DNA of 64,000 nucleotides from Candidatus Poribacteria bacterium (GTDB lineage: Bacteria; Poribacteria; WGA-4E; WGA-3G), in NCBI GenBank assembly GCA_028821605.1, contig JAPPFM010000005.1, positions 25,893 through 89,892 of the forward strand. The letters are read 5' to 3'. The stretch's first letter is position 1, and every line of letters starts with the position of its first letter. Position numbers and translations under genes: made by a program. The notes under the pieces were generated by a model, which ran no database searches, was not told the origin of the DNA, and saw only the letters and a list, made by a program, of their open reading frames with translations. Below are positions 8,835-17,417 of this stretch, in pieces.

Positions 8835-9755
8835 ATGGAAATTCTCCAATATACGTCCGACATGCAAGCACCTGTGACACAATTTTATAACCGTCTAATT
8901 GCTAATGTCCCGCACTGTTATCCAGTAACGGAGGAAGAATTTGCCATTGTACTACGCGGGGTTACGACTGGTAAAGCGGACAAAAACGATGTTGGATTTG
9001 GACTCGATTCCGAAACTGCCTTCGTCGCAATAAGAGAAGGTGCAGTGCAGGCGTTTATTCACGTCGGGCTCACTCAGATTAGAGAAGAAAACGTAGGTAT
9101 TATTCGGTTCTTGGGCTACGAACGTGGGGCACGGCGCGCTGGACAAGCCGTGCTTGAAAAGGCGGAAACCTATCTGAAAATGTTTAATGTAACCCGAATT
9201 TCCGCTTTCCGATCCCAGGGTCGGTATCGTTTCTATCATTTTGAATACGCTTTTTTATCAGACGCGCTTGATCAAGTTCAAGGACTCCTTGGGTTCAACG
9301 GATACCACCGTTCCAACGGATGGGTTTTTTTAGACTGGGAAAACTACGATGTTACACCAATATCGGCACCTATACCGGTAACACTTTCTGTAGAGTGGAA
9401 GGACGAACGCGGACAACGTCCAGATAGCGTCGTAAAAGCCTATAGCGGCGATGAAGAGATTGGCTTATGTACATCCGTTTCTGGTGGTGAGTATTCGAGC
9501 CACCCTAATGCCCAAGACTGGTTCCATACGGTTTATCTTGAGATTGAAGATGAGTTTCAAGGACAAGGGTTAGGACGTTACCTGCTTCAATACGCACTTC
9601 AAGAGATGAAGAAAATCGGATACCGGCACGCAACAATCAGTACGGGTTGGGATGATTACCGCGCACTTCTCTTTTACAGCAACTGCGGTTATCGGGTTGT
9701 GGATTGGACATACACCTATGAAAAAGTGCTCTCTGAACCGCCAACGCACAAGTAG
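8835..9755 (+). CDS. Tandem-GNAT N-acetyltransferase, copy 2
   Basis: 306 residues, collinear with the protein at 7497-8429. It has the same acetyl-CoA loop EDEFQGQGLGRYLLQYA and the same ending around NCGYRVVDWTY. ATG 8835 is chosen because the first residues MEILQYT match copy 1 and AAGGAGAG lies upstream; an in-frame GTG at 8799 would add 12 unmatched residues. The N-terminal lobe differs more than the C-terminal lobe. The acyl acceptor cannot be predicted. Confidence 0.85.
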   Translation: MEILQYTSDMQAPVTQFYNRLIANVPHCYPVTEEEFAIVLRGVTTGKADKNDVGFGLDSETAFVAIREGAVQAFIHVGLTQIREENVGIIRFLGYERGARRAGQAVLEKAETYLKMFNVTRISAFRSQGRYRFYHFEYAFLSDALDQVQGLLGFNGYHRSNGWVFLDWENYDVTPISAPIPVTLSVEWKDERGQRPDSVVKAYSGDEEIGLCTSVSGGEYSSHPNAQDWFHTVYLEIEDEFQGQGLGRYLLQYALQEMKKIGYRHATISTGWDDYRALLFYSNCGYRVVDWTYTYEKVLSEPPTHK

Positions 9756-9840
9756 TTAAGTTGTTGGGCTTCACAACATCTACCCACGCAAATAGGTCGT
9801 AGAAGAGCAAAACTCACTGTAGAAATAAAATATTACTGCC

Positions 9841-9897
9841 CAACTTGGGGAAATCCGCAGAAACCCCCAAGCAAAGACACCAAGCAAAACACCTACG
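9841..9897. repeat. Dispersed short repeat (GCTTGGGTGTTT family)
   Basis: Minus-orientation copy containing ACTTGGGG, then CCCCCAAGCAAAG and CACCAAGCAAAACACCTACG. It lies between the convergent ends of the acetyltransferase and the WD40 gene. Confidence 0.55.
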
Positions 9898-9929
9898 TCT
9901 ACATTTGTATCTTTATTCTGTAACTCGCG

Positions 9930-11969
9930 TTACTTTAAGATGACCATTTTACGTAGAAGAGATATATTATCCGTCTGTAGTTGATAAAAATAGACACCTG
10001 TCGCCACGTGTTCACCTACATCGTTCCGACCGTCCCAATAGGCTGCTCGACTGTGGGTGGTGTAGTATCCCGCTGGTTGATGCCCTAATGTTAAATGTCG
10101 GATAGTCGTGCCGCGTGTATCGTAAATGATGATTTGTACGTCGCTCGGATTCGCCAATTGATACGGTATCCACGTCTCCGGGTTGAATGGGTTCGGATAG
10201 TTGGGCAATAGTATCGTTTCTTCGGGAGTTAACACCACCAAGAGTTGTTCTAAAAAGCGAATACCTCTCTGCGATGTTACATCTGTCAGGTTTAGGTGTT
10301 GTGCTTGTGTAATCCAACCTTGCACATCGGCAATGCTGAGCATTGCAAGTGTTTGTGGAGGGAAAGAAAATGGAGCTCCAGCATTATTCCCAAAAGCACC
10401 AGCTATCTTGACTAAGTCCACAATATCAACTACACCATCCCCGTTGACATCCGCCTCGTTCTCCCCGGTCCTCCCAAAGTTTGCACTGATAAGTACCAAA
10501 TCTTGGATATTCACTACACCGTCATTGTTGATATCTTCGGCGCGGTATACAGGTTCAATTACCTCGCTATCTTTTACCGTATCATCTCCCACTGTGCCAT
10601 TTTCAATACAAGGGAACAAACGCTCCCCCTCTGGATCAACAAAAGAGGCCTGGGATAGGAAAAACCTTGATGCTTTGGCATCAACAACCTGAAATGTAAT
10701 TGTCGCAAGCGTACCATCACCGTTTTTGCCCTCGGCACCTGCTGATGCCAACGTTACATAATTTTCCCCAACATCCGGTGCTGTAAAGAACGTTCCATCA
10801 GACAGATAATCGCTATTGGCACTTGAAAAATAGATGAGGGCATCCGGGTCAAACACCACGGTTGCCTGATAACCTGCTACGTTTTCCCCACCTGCAATAT
10901 TAAGGGAGACGGTGATTTGTTCCCCAATAGTTGATGGTTGCACTGAAGCGGGAGAAATACTTACAACAGCGGATGTAGTGGCAGATGCTGTGAGATCCCA
11001 TAGGTGAATACTTGCATCACCATTCCAGCCTCCACTTGCGAGAATGCTACCATCAGGACTAAATGTTACACTATTGACTTCTCCCTCAAATCCTGCAAGG
11101 ATGGCTTTGAACTGTCCAGATGCGATATCCCATAAACGCACCGTGCCATCCCGACTCCCACTTGCGAGAATGCTACCATTAGGACTAAATGCTACACTAT
11201 GAACTCTCTCTGTATGCCCTATGAGTGTGTCTTTAAGCTGTCTTGATGCCACATCCCACAAATATACCTTCTTGTCATTATACCGTTCTCCGCCACAACT
11301 TGCGAGAATGCTACCATCAGGGCTAAACGCTACGCACCAGACTTCCTCCGCATATCCTGTGAAAATGGTTTTGAGCTGTCTCGATGCCACATCCCATAAA
11401 CGCACCGTGCCATCATAGCTCCCACTTGCGAGTGTGCTACCATCAGGGCTAAATGCTATACTATTGACCCCCGCCGTATGCTCTGTGAAGATAGTTTTGG
11501 TCTGCCCTGATGCTACATCCCATAAACGCACCGTATGGTCCTTATATCCACCTCCACTTGCGAGTGTGCTGGCATCAGGGCTGAATGCTATACTATTGAC
11601 CCCCGCCCTGTGCCCTGTGAGAGTAGATTTGAGCTGTCTTGATGCCACATCCCACAAATATATCTTCTTGTCATTATTCCCGCTCCCACTATTTGCGAGT
11701 ATGCTGCCATCAGGGCTAAATACAACATTCGAGGACAGTTGTGTATCCGGGGCGAGGGTGGCTTTGAGCTGTCTTGATGCCACATCCCACAAAAATACTT
11801 TCTTGAAACCAGTATTTGCGAGTGTGCTGCCATCAGGACTAAATGATAAACTACTGATCCCTTCCTGATGTCCTGGGAGGATAGCCTTCAGTCGTGGGTA
11901 ATTTGCGGCGAAGGTACTGCTCGAAAATAAGGTCAGAAGTATGAGTAGACTCACTATTGTTTTTATCAT
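9930..11969 (-). CDS. Secreted WD40-cohesin-dockerin protein with FlgD-like C-terminal tail
   Basis: 679 residues. Signal peptide ~1-21 (ending SSSTFAA). About seven WD40 blades (~23-325) carry the repeated phrase FSPDGSTLASG...VRLWDVAS. A cohesin-like domain (~330-475) is followed by two dockerin calcium loops (DINNDGVVNIQDLV and DVNGDGVVDIVDLV, ~490-545). A C-terminal FlgD-Ig/PNPFNP domain (~590-679) begins LLPNYPNPFNPETWIPYQL. ATG 11969 is chosen because it opens the signal peptide and has AAAGGAC upstream. Cohesin and dockerin on one chain suggest self-assembly or a scaffold at the cell surface. The tail resembles sorting domains of type IX-like secretion. It sits 35 bases after the methyltransferase gene and may share its transcript. 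Confidence 0.88.
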   Translation of the reverse strand: MIKTIVSLLILLTLFSSSTFAANYPRLKAILPGHQEGISSLSFSPDGSTLANTGFKKVFLWDVASRQLKATLAPDTQLSSNVVFSPDGSILANSGSGNNDKKIYLWDVASRQLKSTLTGHRAGVNSIAFSPDASTLASGGGYKDHTVRLWDVASGQTKTIFTEHTAGVNSIAFSPDGSTLASGSYDGTVRLWDVASRQLKTIFTGYAEEVWCVAFSPDGSILASCGGERYNDKKVYLWDVASRQLKDTLIGHTERVHSVAFSPNGSILASGSRDGTVRLWDIASGQFKAILAGFEGEVNSVTFSPDGSILASGGWNGDASIHLWDLTASATTSAVVSISPASVQPSTIGEQITVSLNIAGGENVAGYQATVVFDPDALIYFSSANSDYLSDGTFFTAPDVGENYVTLASAGAEGKNGDGTLATITFQVVDAKASRFFLSQASFVDPEGERLFPCIENGTVGDDTVKDSEVIEPVYRAEDINNDGVVNIQDLVLISANFGRTGENEADVNGDGVVDIVDLVKIAGAFGNNAGAPFSFPPQTLAMLSIADVQGWITQAQHLNLTDVTSQRGIRFLEQLLVVLTPEETILLPNYPNPFNPETWIPYQLANPSDVQIIIYDTRGTTIRHLTLGHQPAGYYTTHSRAAYWDGRNDVGEHVATGVYFYQLQTDNISLLRKMVILK

Positions 11970-12004
11970 AAAGTGTCCTTTCTTTGAAATTGATTCAGAT
12001 AATT

Positions 12005-12688
12005 TTAACATACCTTCAACCGTAACATCTCATTCCCTGTTCTCTGGAAATGATACGGGACGCGTTCCACTGTGCAAATAATTCCATCCTTTTCAAGTTC
12101 GTCAATAACGGGTGATAAGAAAGGCGAGGGGTTGCTGTTCACATCAACGATAGGAAAAATTCTCACCTCAGTTCCGATACGAAGCAGTTCCCGTACAGCA
12201 TCAAGATGGAACGCCAAATCTCTGTTTGCTGAGTAGAAAAAGAGGAGATGTGCGGAAAGCACGAGGTCGAAATGACCGTCGAGGAAAGGTAAATTGGGGA
12301 GCGAAGCGTCTATGTATCGTCCTTGCTGCTTGCCGCTCTCGAAATCTCGGCAGAACGCGTCCATTGCCTGCATTCTGACTTCTGCCAATTCATCAACAGA
12401 CGAGAATTTTGTCCAGACGAATTTGTCCCGGTTCTGGCGAGCTTGTGCGATGACATCGTCGTAGGTTTCCTGGATGCGTTGACGCAATTCCGCCTCAGAA
12501 TACCGATAAATTGGATCGACCGAGACTATCGGTGTCTCACGTTGGTGCATCCAGAAATTGAAAGACGCGGGACCATCACCTACACCAACAATGTCCCGCG
12601 CCAAGTCGTCCTCGGAGAGGTTGAACATATCAAGGTATTCGTCATACGACCTACCCCACGGCACGATGTCTTTGTAATGGAAATCCAT
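12005..12688 (-). CDS. SAM-dependent methyltransferase-like protein
   Basis: 227 residues. A motif-I-like loop IVGVGDGPASFN (~34-45), a motif-II acidic region (VSVDPIY) and a later FDLVLSAHLLFFY stretch (motif IV) point to a class I methyltransferase fold. The substrate is unknown. Its ATG overlaps the TAA of the dioxygenase gene by one base, so the two are translationally coupled. The fold is likely; actual methyltransferase activity is inferred. Confidence 0.65.
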   Translation of the reverse strand: MDFHYKDIVPWGRSYDEYLDMFNLSEDDLARDIVGVGDGPASFNFWMHQRETPIVSVDPIYRYSEAELRQRIQETYDDVIAQARQNRDKFVWTKFSSVDELAEVRMQAMDAFCRDFESGKQQGRYIDASLPNLPFLDGHFDLVLSAHLLFFYSANRDLAFHLDAVRELLRIGTEVRIFPIVDVNSNPSPFLSPVIDELEKDGIICTVERVPYHFQRTGNEMLRLKVC

Positions 12689-13731
12689 TATTGCGCAGCC
12701 CCGGCGCTGATTTCTTGTAGCACTGCCACTGCCCGCTGTGCCAATTCGGTTGTAGCGTCACGCTTGATTGCCCGGTTTAAGTGTAGGATGGCGCGTTCAT
12801 CTCCATCTTTTGCCAACTCCAATGCTTCCTCAAACCCTTTGTTCCCGTAACTGAAATCTCTTGGCAGCACCGTCAGGTCATGGGCTTTCCAATAATACTT
12901 CAGTTCATCGGACTCCCAATTGCGGTAGACATCTTCCCACTTAAGGGAGTTGAATAGGTTCAGGTGCGGTTCAAGCATGTGCTCAGCAATGGGGTCATCA
13001 ACCGCCTGATAACGGTTGTCGAGTGACACGCGTAGCCGATCCTCGGTCAAATTCGGTAGTGCCTTGTGGATGGTCAAAGCGGGGAAGATGAGCGTGTCGC
13101 CGACTTCATAGTTCGTGGAATGCCATTCACCAGACAATTCGTCCTCCCTAACGCATAGACTGCCAGCACCGAGTGAAAAGTGGTGCTCCATGACCTTATT
13201 GACTTTATGCGAACCGGGGAGGACTGCCAAGCCTCCCAACTCTATCGGGCAATCTCCGACAGGTGCCCAACAGGTATAGGTTTGGAAATTCCCTTGGAAG
13301 TGGACGAAGTCTTGGTGTATCGGTGTTGTATGTGCGGTGTACTTAGGAAACCAGAGGCGCGCAATCTTCTGCGGATGCGGCAGCACCTCTCTACCGATAA
13401 TTTTCTCCACCATATCGACGACTTCGGACCAGTGTCCGGAACGGTGGAACGCTTGTAATTTATACACCGCGTGGTATACATCCGTGTATTCGGGATCGCC
13501 CTCGGTACACTGGGTGGAAATATCGGCGATGCCGTCCATTGGGTCGGTCCCCGCGACGAGCCAACCGCCTTCCTGCATTGTCGTTAGCATCTCTCGCCGC
13601 AACGCCCAGAGTTTGTCGGGATCTTGCAGCTTCTTGAAGAAGAGGTACCCTTCTTCCGAGATCCGGTGACGCAATTTTCCCGGATCATTCATCGCATCGT
13701 TTGATACGCGAAGTTCTTTCAAGGTTTCCAT
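12688..13731 (-). CDS. Phytanoyl-CoA dioxygenase (PhyH) family protein
   Basis: 347 residues with the Fe(II)/2-oxoglutarate dioxygenase facial triad: His139-x-Asp141 in TPIHQDFVH and His222 in FPALTIHKALPN. Arg234 (LRVSLDNRY) is positioned to bind 2-oxoglutarate. The conserved LAVLPGSHK segment supports the PhyH family. These enzymes hydroxylate lipid or small-molecule substrates; the substrate here is unknown. It is coupled to the methyltransferase gene downstream and follows the small membrane-protein gene by 17 bases. Confidence 0.9.
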   Translation of the reverse strand: METLKELRVSNDAMNDPGKLRHRISEEGYLFFKKLQDPDKLWALRREMLTTMQEGGWLVAGTDPMDGIADISTQCTEGDPEYTDVYHAVYKLQAFHRSGHWSEVVDMVEKIIGREVLPHPQKIARLWFPKYTAHTTPIHQDFVHFQGNFQTYTCWAPVGDCPIELGGLAVLPGSHKVNKVMEHHFSLGAGSLCVREDELSGEWHSTNYEVGDTLIFPALTIHKALPNLTEDRLRVSLDNRYQAVDDPIAEHMLEPHLNLFNSLKWEDVYRNWESDELKYYWKAHDLTVLPRDFSYGNKGFEEALELAKDGDERAILHLNRAIKRDATTELAQRAVAVLQEISAGAAQ

Positions 13732-13748
13732 CTGACTTCTCCTTGGAT

Positions 13749-14180
13749 CTACCCATGTTGGTGTCCATTCTGTGACGGAGGCGGTTCATTGAAAGGGATA
13801 CCTTTCGCCTCGGCTGCGAGTCGGCGTTTATTCCAGGCGGCGATAACTTCATATACCTCTGCCCGCCCCTGCTCTATACCTTGTTCGATGCCTTGTTCTT
13901 TGGCTTTCTCAAGGCTTTGTGCGTGTTCAGCACGCCATTCGTTAAAACGTCTTAGCATGATATCCACTCCTTCTTTGAAAATAATGAACGCAATTGCGAC
14001 TCGATTAAAAACCGGGGACGTTGCGTCTAACTTTCTTAACATCTGCAGGACACCGTTCCATCCGACGACAAGTTCGTAGAGACATATTCCGATGATATAG
14101 AGAAGTCCTAACACCGTGTAAGTAATGATTGCACTTTCTGCGTCTCGGACGGTAAATAAGGATCCCCGTTTTTTTTCCAT
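13749..14180 (-). CDS. Small membrane protein with C-terminal coiled coil
   Basis: 143 residues. A hydrophobic segment at ~17-38 (ITYTVLGLLYIIGICLYELV) and a weaker one at ~58-70 are followed by a charged helix with the tandem phrase EQGIEQGIEQGRAEVYE and a Pro/His-rich end. No known family recognised. It lies first in a probable operon with the dioxygenase and methyltransferase genes, behind a fair promoter at 14233-14262. Its function cannot be told from sequence. Confidence 0.65.
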   Translation of the reverse strand: MEKKRGSLFTVRDAESAIITYTVLGLLYIIGICLYELVVGWNGVLQMLRKLDATSPVFNRVAIAFIIFKEGVDIMLRRFNEWRAEHAQSLEKAKEQGIEQGIEQGRAEVYEVIAAWNKRRLAAEAKGIPFNEPPPSQNGHQHG

Positions 14181-14232
14181 AGATCGGTTCTTTGTCTTTC
14201 TTCTTGGTTAGGTGGTAACTTTGGATATTTAT

Positions 14233-14262
14233 AGTATAGCATATACGAAACGAGAAATTCAA
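14233..14262 (-). promoter_or_regulatory. Probable sigma-70 promoter for the 14180-to-12005 operon
   Basis: On the minus strand TTGAAT (14262-14257), an 18-base spacer and TATACT (14238-14233). This would start transcription about 45 bases before the ATG at 14180. Confidence 0.45.
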
Positions 14263-14280
14263 TTTTTTAAGCTTTCCAAT

Positions 14281-15105
14281 TTATTTGCCTCTATTTTTCT
14301 GAAGCCAATCGACGGCGAAGTCAACGACGGAGCGTTGCGGCATGAGTTGACACTCTGCGATGCCCACTTTGCCGTGTTGAACCACTTTTCCTGCATCAGA
14401 TCGTATAAAATCCTTACCGAGGTGATCGAAATCTGAATCATCTACATCGATATCTTCAAAGGTAGTCCATGTCCTTGAACCCGCCTGTGAGATCGGGGCA
14501 CCCTCCCGGACGACGCGTTTGGTTGGGAAGTCCGCTCGGTATTCCGCGAGATGTATGGATGTATTGCTCGAATGATCGACACCGAGGAGCAGGACAAAAC
14601 CGTGCAAGTCATAGATTCTGGCAAGCGGTGAGTGTTCACCAAAGCCATAAGCTAAAGAGTGGTTACTTATGATGGACGATGTTTGAGGACCGCGTGCACA
14701 AAAGGAACTCTGTGGATGCGCGCTGCGGAGCACGTCTTTTTGTTTTCGGAACGTTTCGGCAATTTTGCCCATTGAACGCGTAGGGGTTAAATCGGGATCG
14801 TAGGCAGGCATCGTCTTGCGTATTGTTTGCCACCATGCTTCAGGCACAGGCGGATTTTCCCATTGGCTCGGATCGCTGAGGTTGGTTGAGTGGGTTGGCA
14901 TCACAAGCGTTCCCGTTTCCCTCAAGACCTCCTGAAGCGCGATGATCACAGCAACGGCACCGCCGCAGACCCATCCCATCGCGCTTAACGATGAATGGAC
15001 GAGTAAGACCATCCCCTTTTTGATACCGAGTGCCTTAAAATCCGCCCGCAGCGATTCCACTGTGGCGAGTGTTTCCGTCTTTTGAACCACTTGACCTTCA
15101 GGCAT
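14281..15105 (-). CDS. AAC(3)-family aminoglycoside N3-acetyltransferase-like protein
   Basis: 274 residues matching the AAC(3)/YokD family: N-terminal LVHSSLSAMGWV, then TLVMPTHS, TRSMGKIAETFR, RSAHPQSSFCARG and LLLGVDHSSNTSIHLAE. Family members transfer acetyl from acetyl-CoA to an amine such as position 3 of aminoglycosides; many environmental members have no tested antibiotic activity. ATG 15105 is preferred; an in-frame TTG at 15111 would overlap the upstream stop and is closer to GGAGAT. It is probably cotranscribed with the small gene just upstream. Confidence 0.85.
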   Translation of the reverse strand: MPEGQVVQKTETLATVESLRADFKALGIKKGMVLLVHSSLSAMGWVCGGAVAVIIALQEVLRETGTLVMPTHSTNLSDPSQWENPPVPEAWWQTIRKTMPAYDPDLTPTRSMGKIAETFRKQKDVLRSAHPQSSFCARGPQTSSIISNHSLAYGFGEHSPLARIYDLHGFVLLLGVDHSSNTSIHLAEYRADFPTKRVVREGAPISQAGSRTWTTFEDIDVDDSDFDHLGKDFIRSDAGKVVQHGKVGIAECQLMPQRSVVDFAVDWLQKNRGK

Positions 15106-15107
15106 TG

Positions 15108-15317
15108 TCAACTATCTCCGTCTTTTGATTTTCTCAGTTTCATTGCTGCATCACTGATCTCCTCCACGCTCTTTTCAACCCACAGTTTCCTCTGCCATTT
15201 GGTGTAATCAAACCGAGAACGCATAACCAACGCAATGAATTTTTCAGCCTGGATGTCACCCAAAGCTTCCGTAAGAGCCTTTAAGCCTTCTACTTTGAGT
15301 TGTTCATCTGTTACCAT
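15108..15317 (-). CDS. Small helical protein of unknown function
   Basis: 69 residues starting MVTDEQLKVEGLKALTEALG, charged and probably helical, with no recognised domain. ATG 15317 has AGGAG nine bases upstream and is preferred to an upstream in-frame start at 15347. It ends two bases before the ATG of the AAC(3)-like gene, so the two are likely coupled. Confidence 0.6.
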   Translation of the reverse strand: MVTDEQLKVEGLKALTEALGDIQAEKFIALVMRSRFDYTKWQRKLWVEKSVEEISDAAMKLRKSKDGDS

Positions 15318-15362
15318 GGAATATACTCCTACTCTAACACAAGCCACCTATTTACTTACATA

Positions 15363-15438
15363 GCACTCCGCTGGAGTGCAGGACGTTGATATACCTTTTT
15401 CTATTCTCACTGCGAAGCAATTCCACCCCTCTGGGGTG
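15363..15438. repeat. Two short hairpins in the 15.35-15.52 kb spacer
   Basis: GCACTCC-gct-GGAGTGC (15363-15379) and CACCCC-tct-GGGGTG (15424-15438) are perfect small palindromes. Between them lies TTCTCACTGCGAAGCAA (~15404-15420), similar to the core of the repeats between the hem genes. No gene here. Confidence 0.5.
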
Positions 15439-15523
15439 AGGAAAGTGTCTGAAAACTGTGTTGAAACGCTCAAAATCCGTTAGTAGCAACTTGGATTACT
15501 CTAATACAACATTCTCAAGCATT

Positions 15524-16402
15524 TTATTTTGTGCCTATCGCGAGGATATGCGAACTCATGCCGAGTATTGACGGTTCTGCTTCAACCTTCCGAATTAAAT
15601 CTAAAACTATAGCGCGCTGGTCAGAGTCTGCCCAATAACTTTCAATCGACCTAAAAAGCCACGTTGGTCCTTGTACAGCAAGTGTCGTCTGATGCTGGAA
15701 ACCTGCTTCGACCACTTCAGAACCGAGTTCTTCCGGACGGTGGAGATATGCATCCGTAAAAAATTCTAAATTCTTAGTTGGGTTCTGATGATAACCCATC
15801 TCGAGGTCATTTTGAACGATGTTTCTTAAGACCAAGTTGCCCAATCGGTCTTTGCAGAAAAAATCGAGTAGAGAGGCGAACCGCGAGATACCGGCAGCAA
15901 CCATAATGCCACCGTCCCTTACAACACGATACGCTTCTCTCAGTGCCAGCAGCCGTTCATTTTTATCAATCAGATGATAGAGCGGTCCCAATAGCAGAAC
16001 AGCGTTCGCAGATGCTGACGAAAAACGCAGTTCCCGCGCATCACCGAGCGATACACTGGCGATCGGGTGTTCTGGCTGTTGACTGGAGGCTTCTTTCGCT
16101 TGCTCAATATGTAAATCCACAGGGTCTACGAGGTGGACTTCATAACCCGCCTTTGCTAACCAGCAGGCATAGGGACCCGATCCACCACCAATGTCCAAAA
16201 CGACTGCGGGTGGATCGGGTAAATAGCGGGTGATAATCTCTTGTGTCCGCGCAAATTCTATCTGTCCTCTAACATCCTTTTTAAGTCTTTCCGATTCTTT
16301 CGTCTGCCTATAGAACGAAAGAATCTCATCTGAAAATTTATACAATTTTTTATTCCTTGTTTGGGTGTAGTAGAATTCTCGGAATACCAAGGCGTTAATC
16401 AA
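15524..16402 (-). CDS. Class I SAM-dependent methyltransferase
   Basis: 292 residues. Motif I VVLDIGGGSGPYACWLA (~87-103), an acidic end of strand 2 (VHLVDPVD), SLGDARELRF and the LLLGPLYHL motif are diagnostic of class I methyltransferases. The substrate is unknown. The start is uncertain: the longest frame opens with TTG 16402 and there is no good ribosome site; a start ~20 codons later is possible. A second, different methyltransferase gene lies just upstream on the same strand. Confidence 0.8.
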   Translation of the reverse strand: MINALVFREFYYTQTRNKKLYKFSDEILSFYRQTKESERLKKDVRGQIEFARTQEIITRYLPDPPAVVLDIGGGSGPYACWLAKAGYEVHLVDPVDLHIEQAKEASSQQPEHPIASVSLGDARELRFSSASANAVLLLGPLYHLIDKNERLLALREAYRVVRDGGIMVAAGISRFASLLDFFCKDRLGNLVLRNIVQNDLEMGYHQNPTKNLEFFTDAYLHRPEELGSEVVEAGFQHQTTLAVQGPTWLFRSIESYWADSDQRAIVLDLIRKVEAEPSILGMSSHILAIGTK

Positions 16403-16477
16403 GTGGCGAAGCGATGCCTATTTTCTTCAGTCCACTTTTGCCGCTTTATCCTACATAGTCTTACTATATCAAGCACC

Positions 16478-17248
16478 TCAATATTTAGCAACATGAACAG
16501 CCCCTTCCGCCGGATGATGCCATGTAAGTTGGACTTCAGAAAATCCTGCTTCTTGAAGGATACGGGCTTGTGTCTGCGGTGACAGTGTAATATCGTAATT
16601 CCACTCAGCACTATCACCACCTGGAAGCTTCGCAATCCACCTATCGTACCAATAGAGTGTGCTTTTCTCCCCTTTAAGTGTGTTGGTCTGATCGCCTTCT
16701 ATGTAGATGCCAGTCGCTCGCAAAGCCTTTCTTACCTCTTTGTAGATATCGACTTTTTTCTCTGGAAGGAAGTGATGCATGGTCAATGTAGAAATAGCGT
16801 AGTCATACGCATGATGTCCAAACGTAAGTTCCAATAAAGAGCCTTGCTGTAATTTCAATTGTTCGGTTTTATTAGCGAATTTCGCGTGGAGCTGCTTAAG
16901 CATGTTTGGTGCTCTATCAACCGCTGTAACTTTGGCATTGGGTGCCCTTTTAAAAACAAATTCAAGTTGAATCCCCGTCCCGCAACCGAGATCCAGAATC
17001 TCAATTGGTGCCTCTGTCTGTGGTATCTGAAGGGCAACAGCCTGATAGAACGGGTCATCCGGTTCCGCGCCAAACTTTTGATCCCAGATATCAGCGGTTG
17101 AATTGAAGAATCCAGGAAGCTCTTCAATACCATCAGCTGTCCATTCAGGCACATCATCACCCACCGGTCCAGGGGCGATTTGTAGTTGTGCCGCTCGCCT
17201 CAGAAATTCATCGTTTATGACTTGCTTTTGGTATTCGTCCTTCGGCAC
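16478..17248 (-). CDS. Class I SAM-dependent methyltransferase (CmoA-like fold)
   Basis: 256 residues. Motif I ILDLGCGTGIQLEFVF (~83-98), motif II VTAVDRAPNML and motif IV YDYAISTLTMHHFL are clear. The C-terminal part includes a YWYDRW-containing cap. The substrate is unknown. ATG 17248 opens MPKDEYQKQV. It is only distantly similar to the neighbouring methyltransferase, so the pair is not a recent duplication. Confidence 0.85.
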   Translation of the reverse strand: MPKDEYQKQVINDEFLRRAAQLQIAPGPVGDDVPEWTADGIEELPGFFNSTADIWDQKFGAEPDDPFYQAVALQIPQTEAPIEILDLGCGTGIQLEFVFKRAPNAKVTAVDRAPNMLKQLHAKFANKTEQLKLQQGSLLELTFGHHAYDYAISTLTMHHFLPEKKVDIYKEVRKALRATGIYIEGDQTNTLKGEKSTLYWYDRWIAKLPGGDSAEWNYDITLSPQTQARILQEAGFSEVQLTWHHPAEGAVHVAKY

Positions 17249-17293
17249 ATTAGCACCTCATCCAATGTTCTATTCATTTTGAATTTTAGTTTA

Positions 17294-17364
17294 GGTTCGT
17301 AGTAGTGCGATTTATCGCACGTGTGTAGGTTAACAACGGACAATGAATTGCCCTACTACGAACC
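17294..17364. repeat. 71-bp MITE-like palindrome
   Basis: Terminal arms GGTTCGTAGTAG (17294-17305) and CTACTACGAACC (17353-17364) are exact inverted repeats. Inside is a second hairpin GTGCGAT-tt-ATCGCAC (17305-17320). A diverged copy in opposite orientation lies at 33190-33247. No coding content. Confidence 0.75.
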
Positions 17365-17417
17365 AAAGCATCCCCTAATTTTGAAAGCGGATAAAACACT
17401 CGCCATTTCAAAACCGA

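Noticed and set aside
8645..8890. 81-codon plus-strand ORF between the acetyltransferase genes
   Set aside because: It runs from the MITE-like element into the second acetyltransferase gene in another frame; no ribosome site or family match.
12323..12850. 175-codon plus-strand ORF over the methyltransferase/dioxygenase junction
   Set aside because: Antisense to two well-supported coupled genes; no family match.
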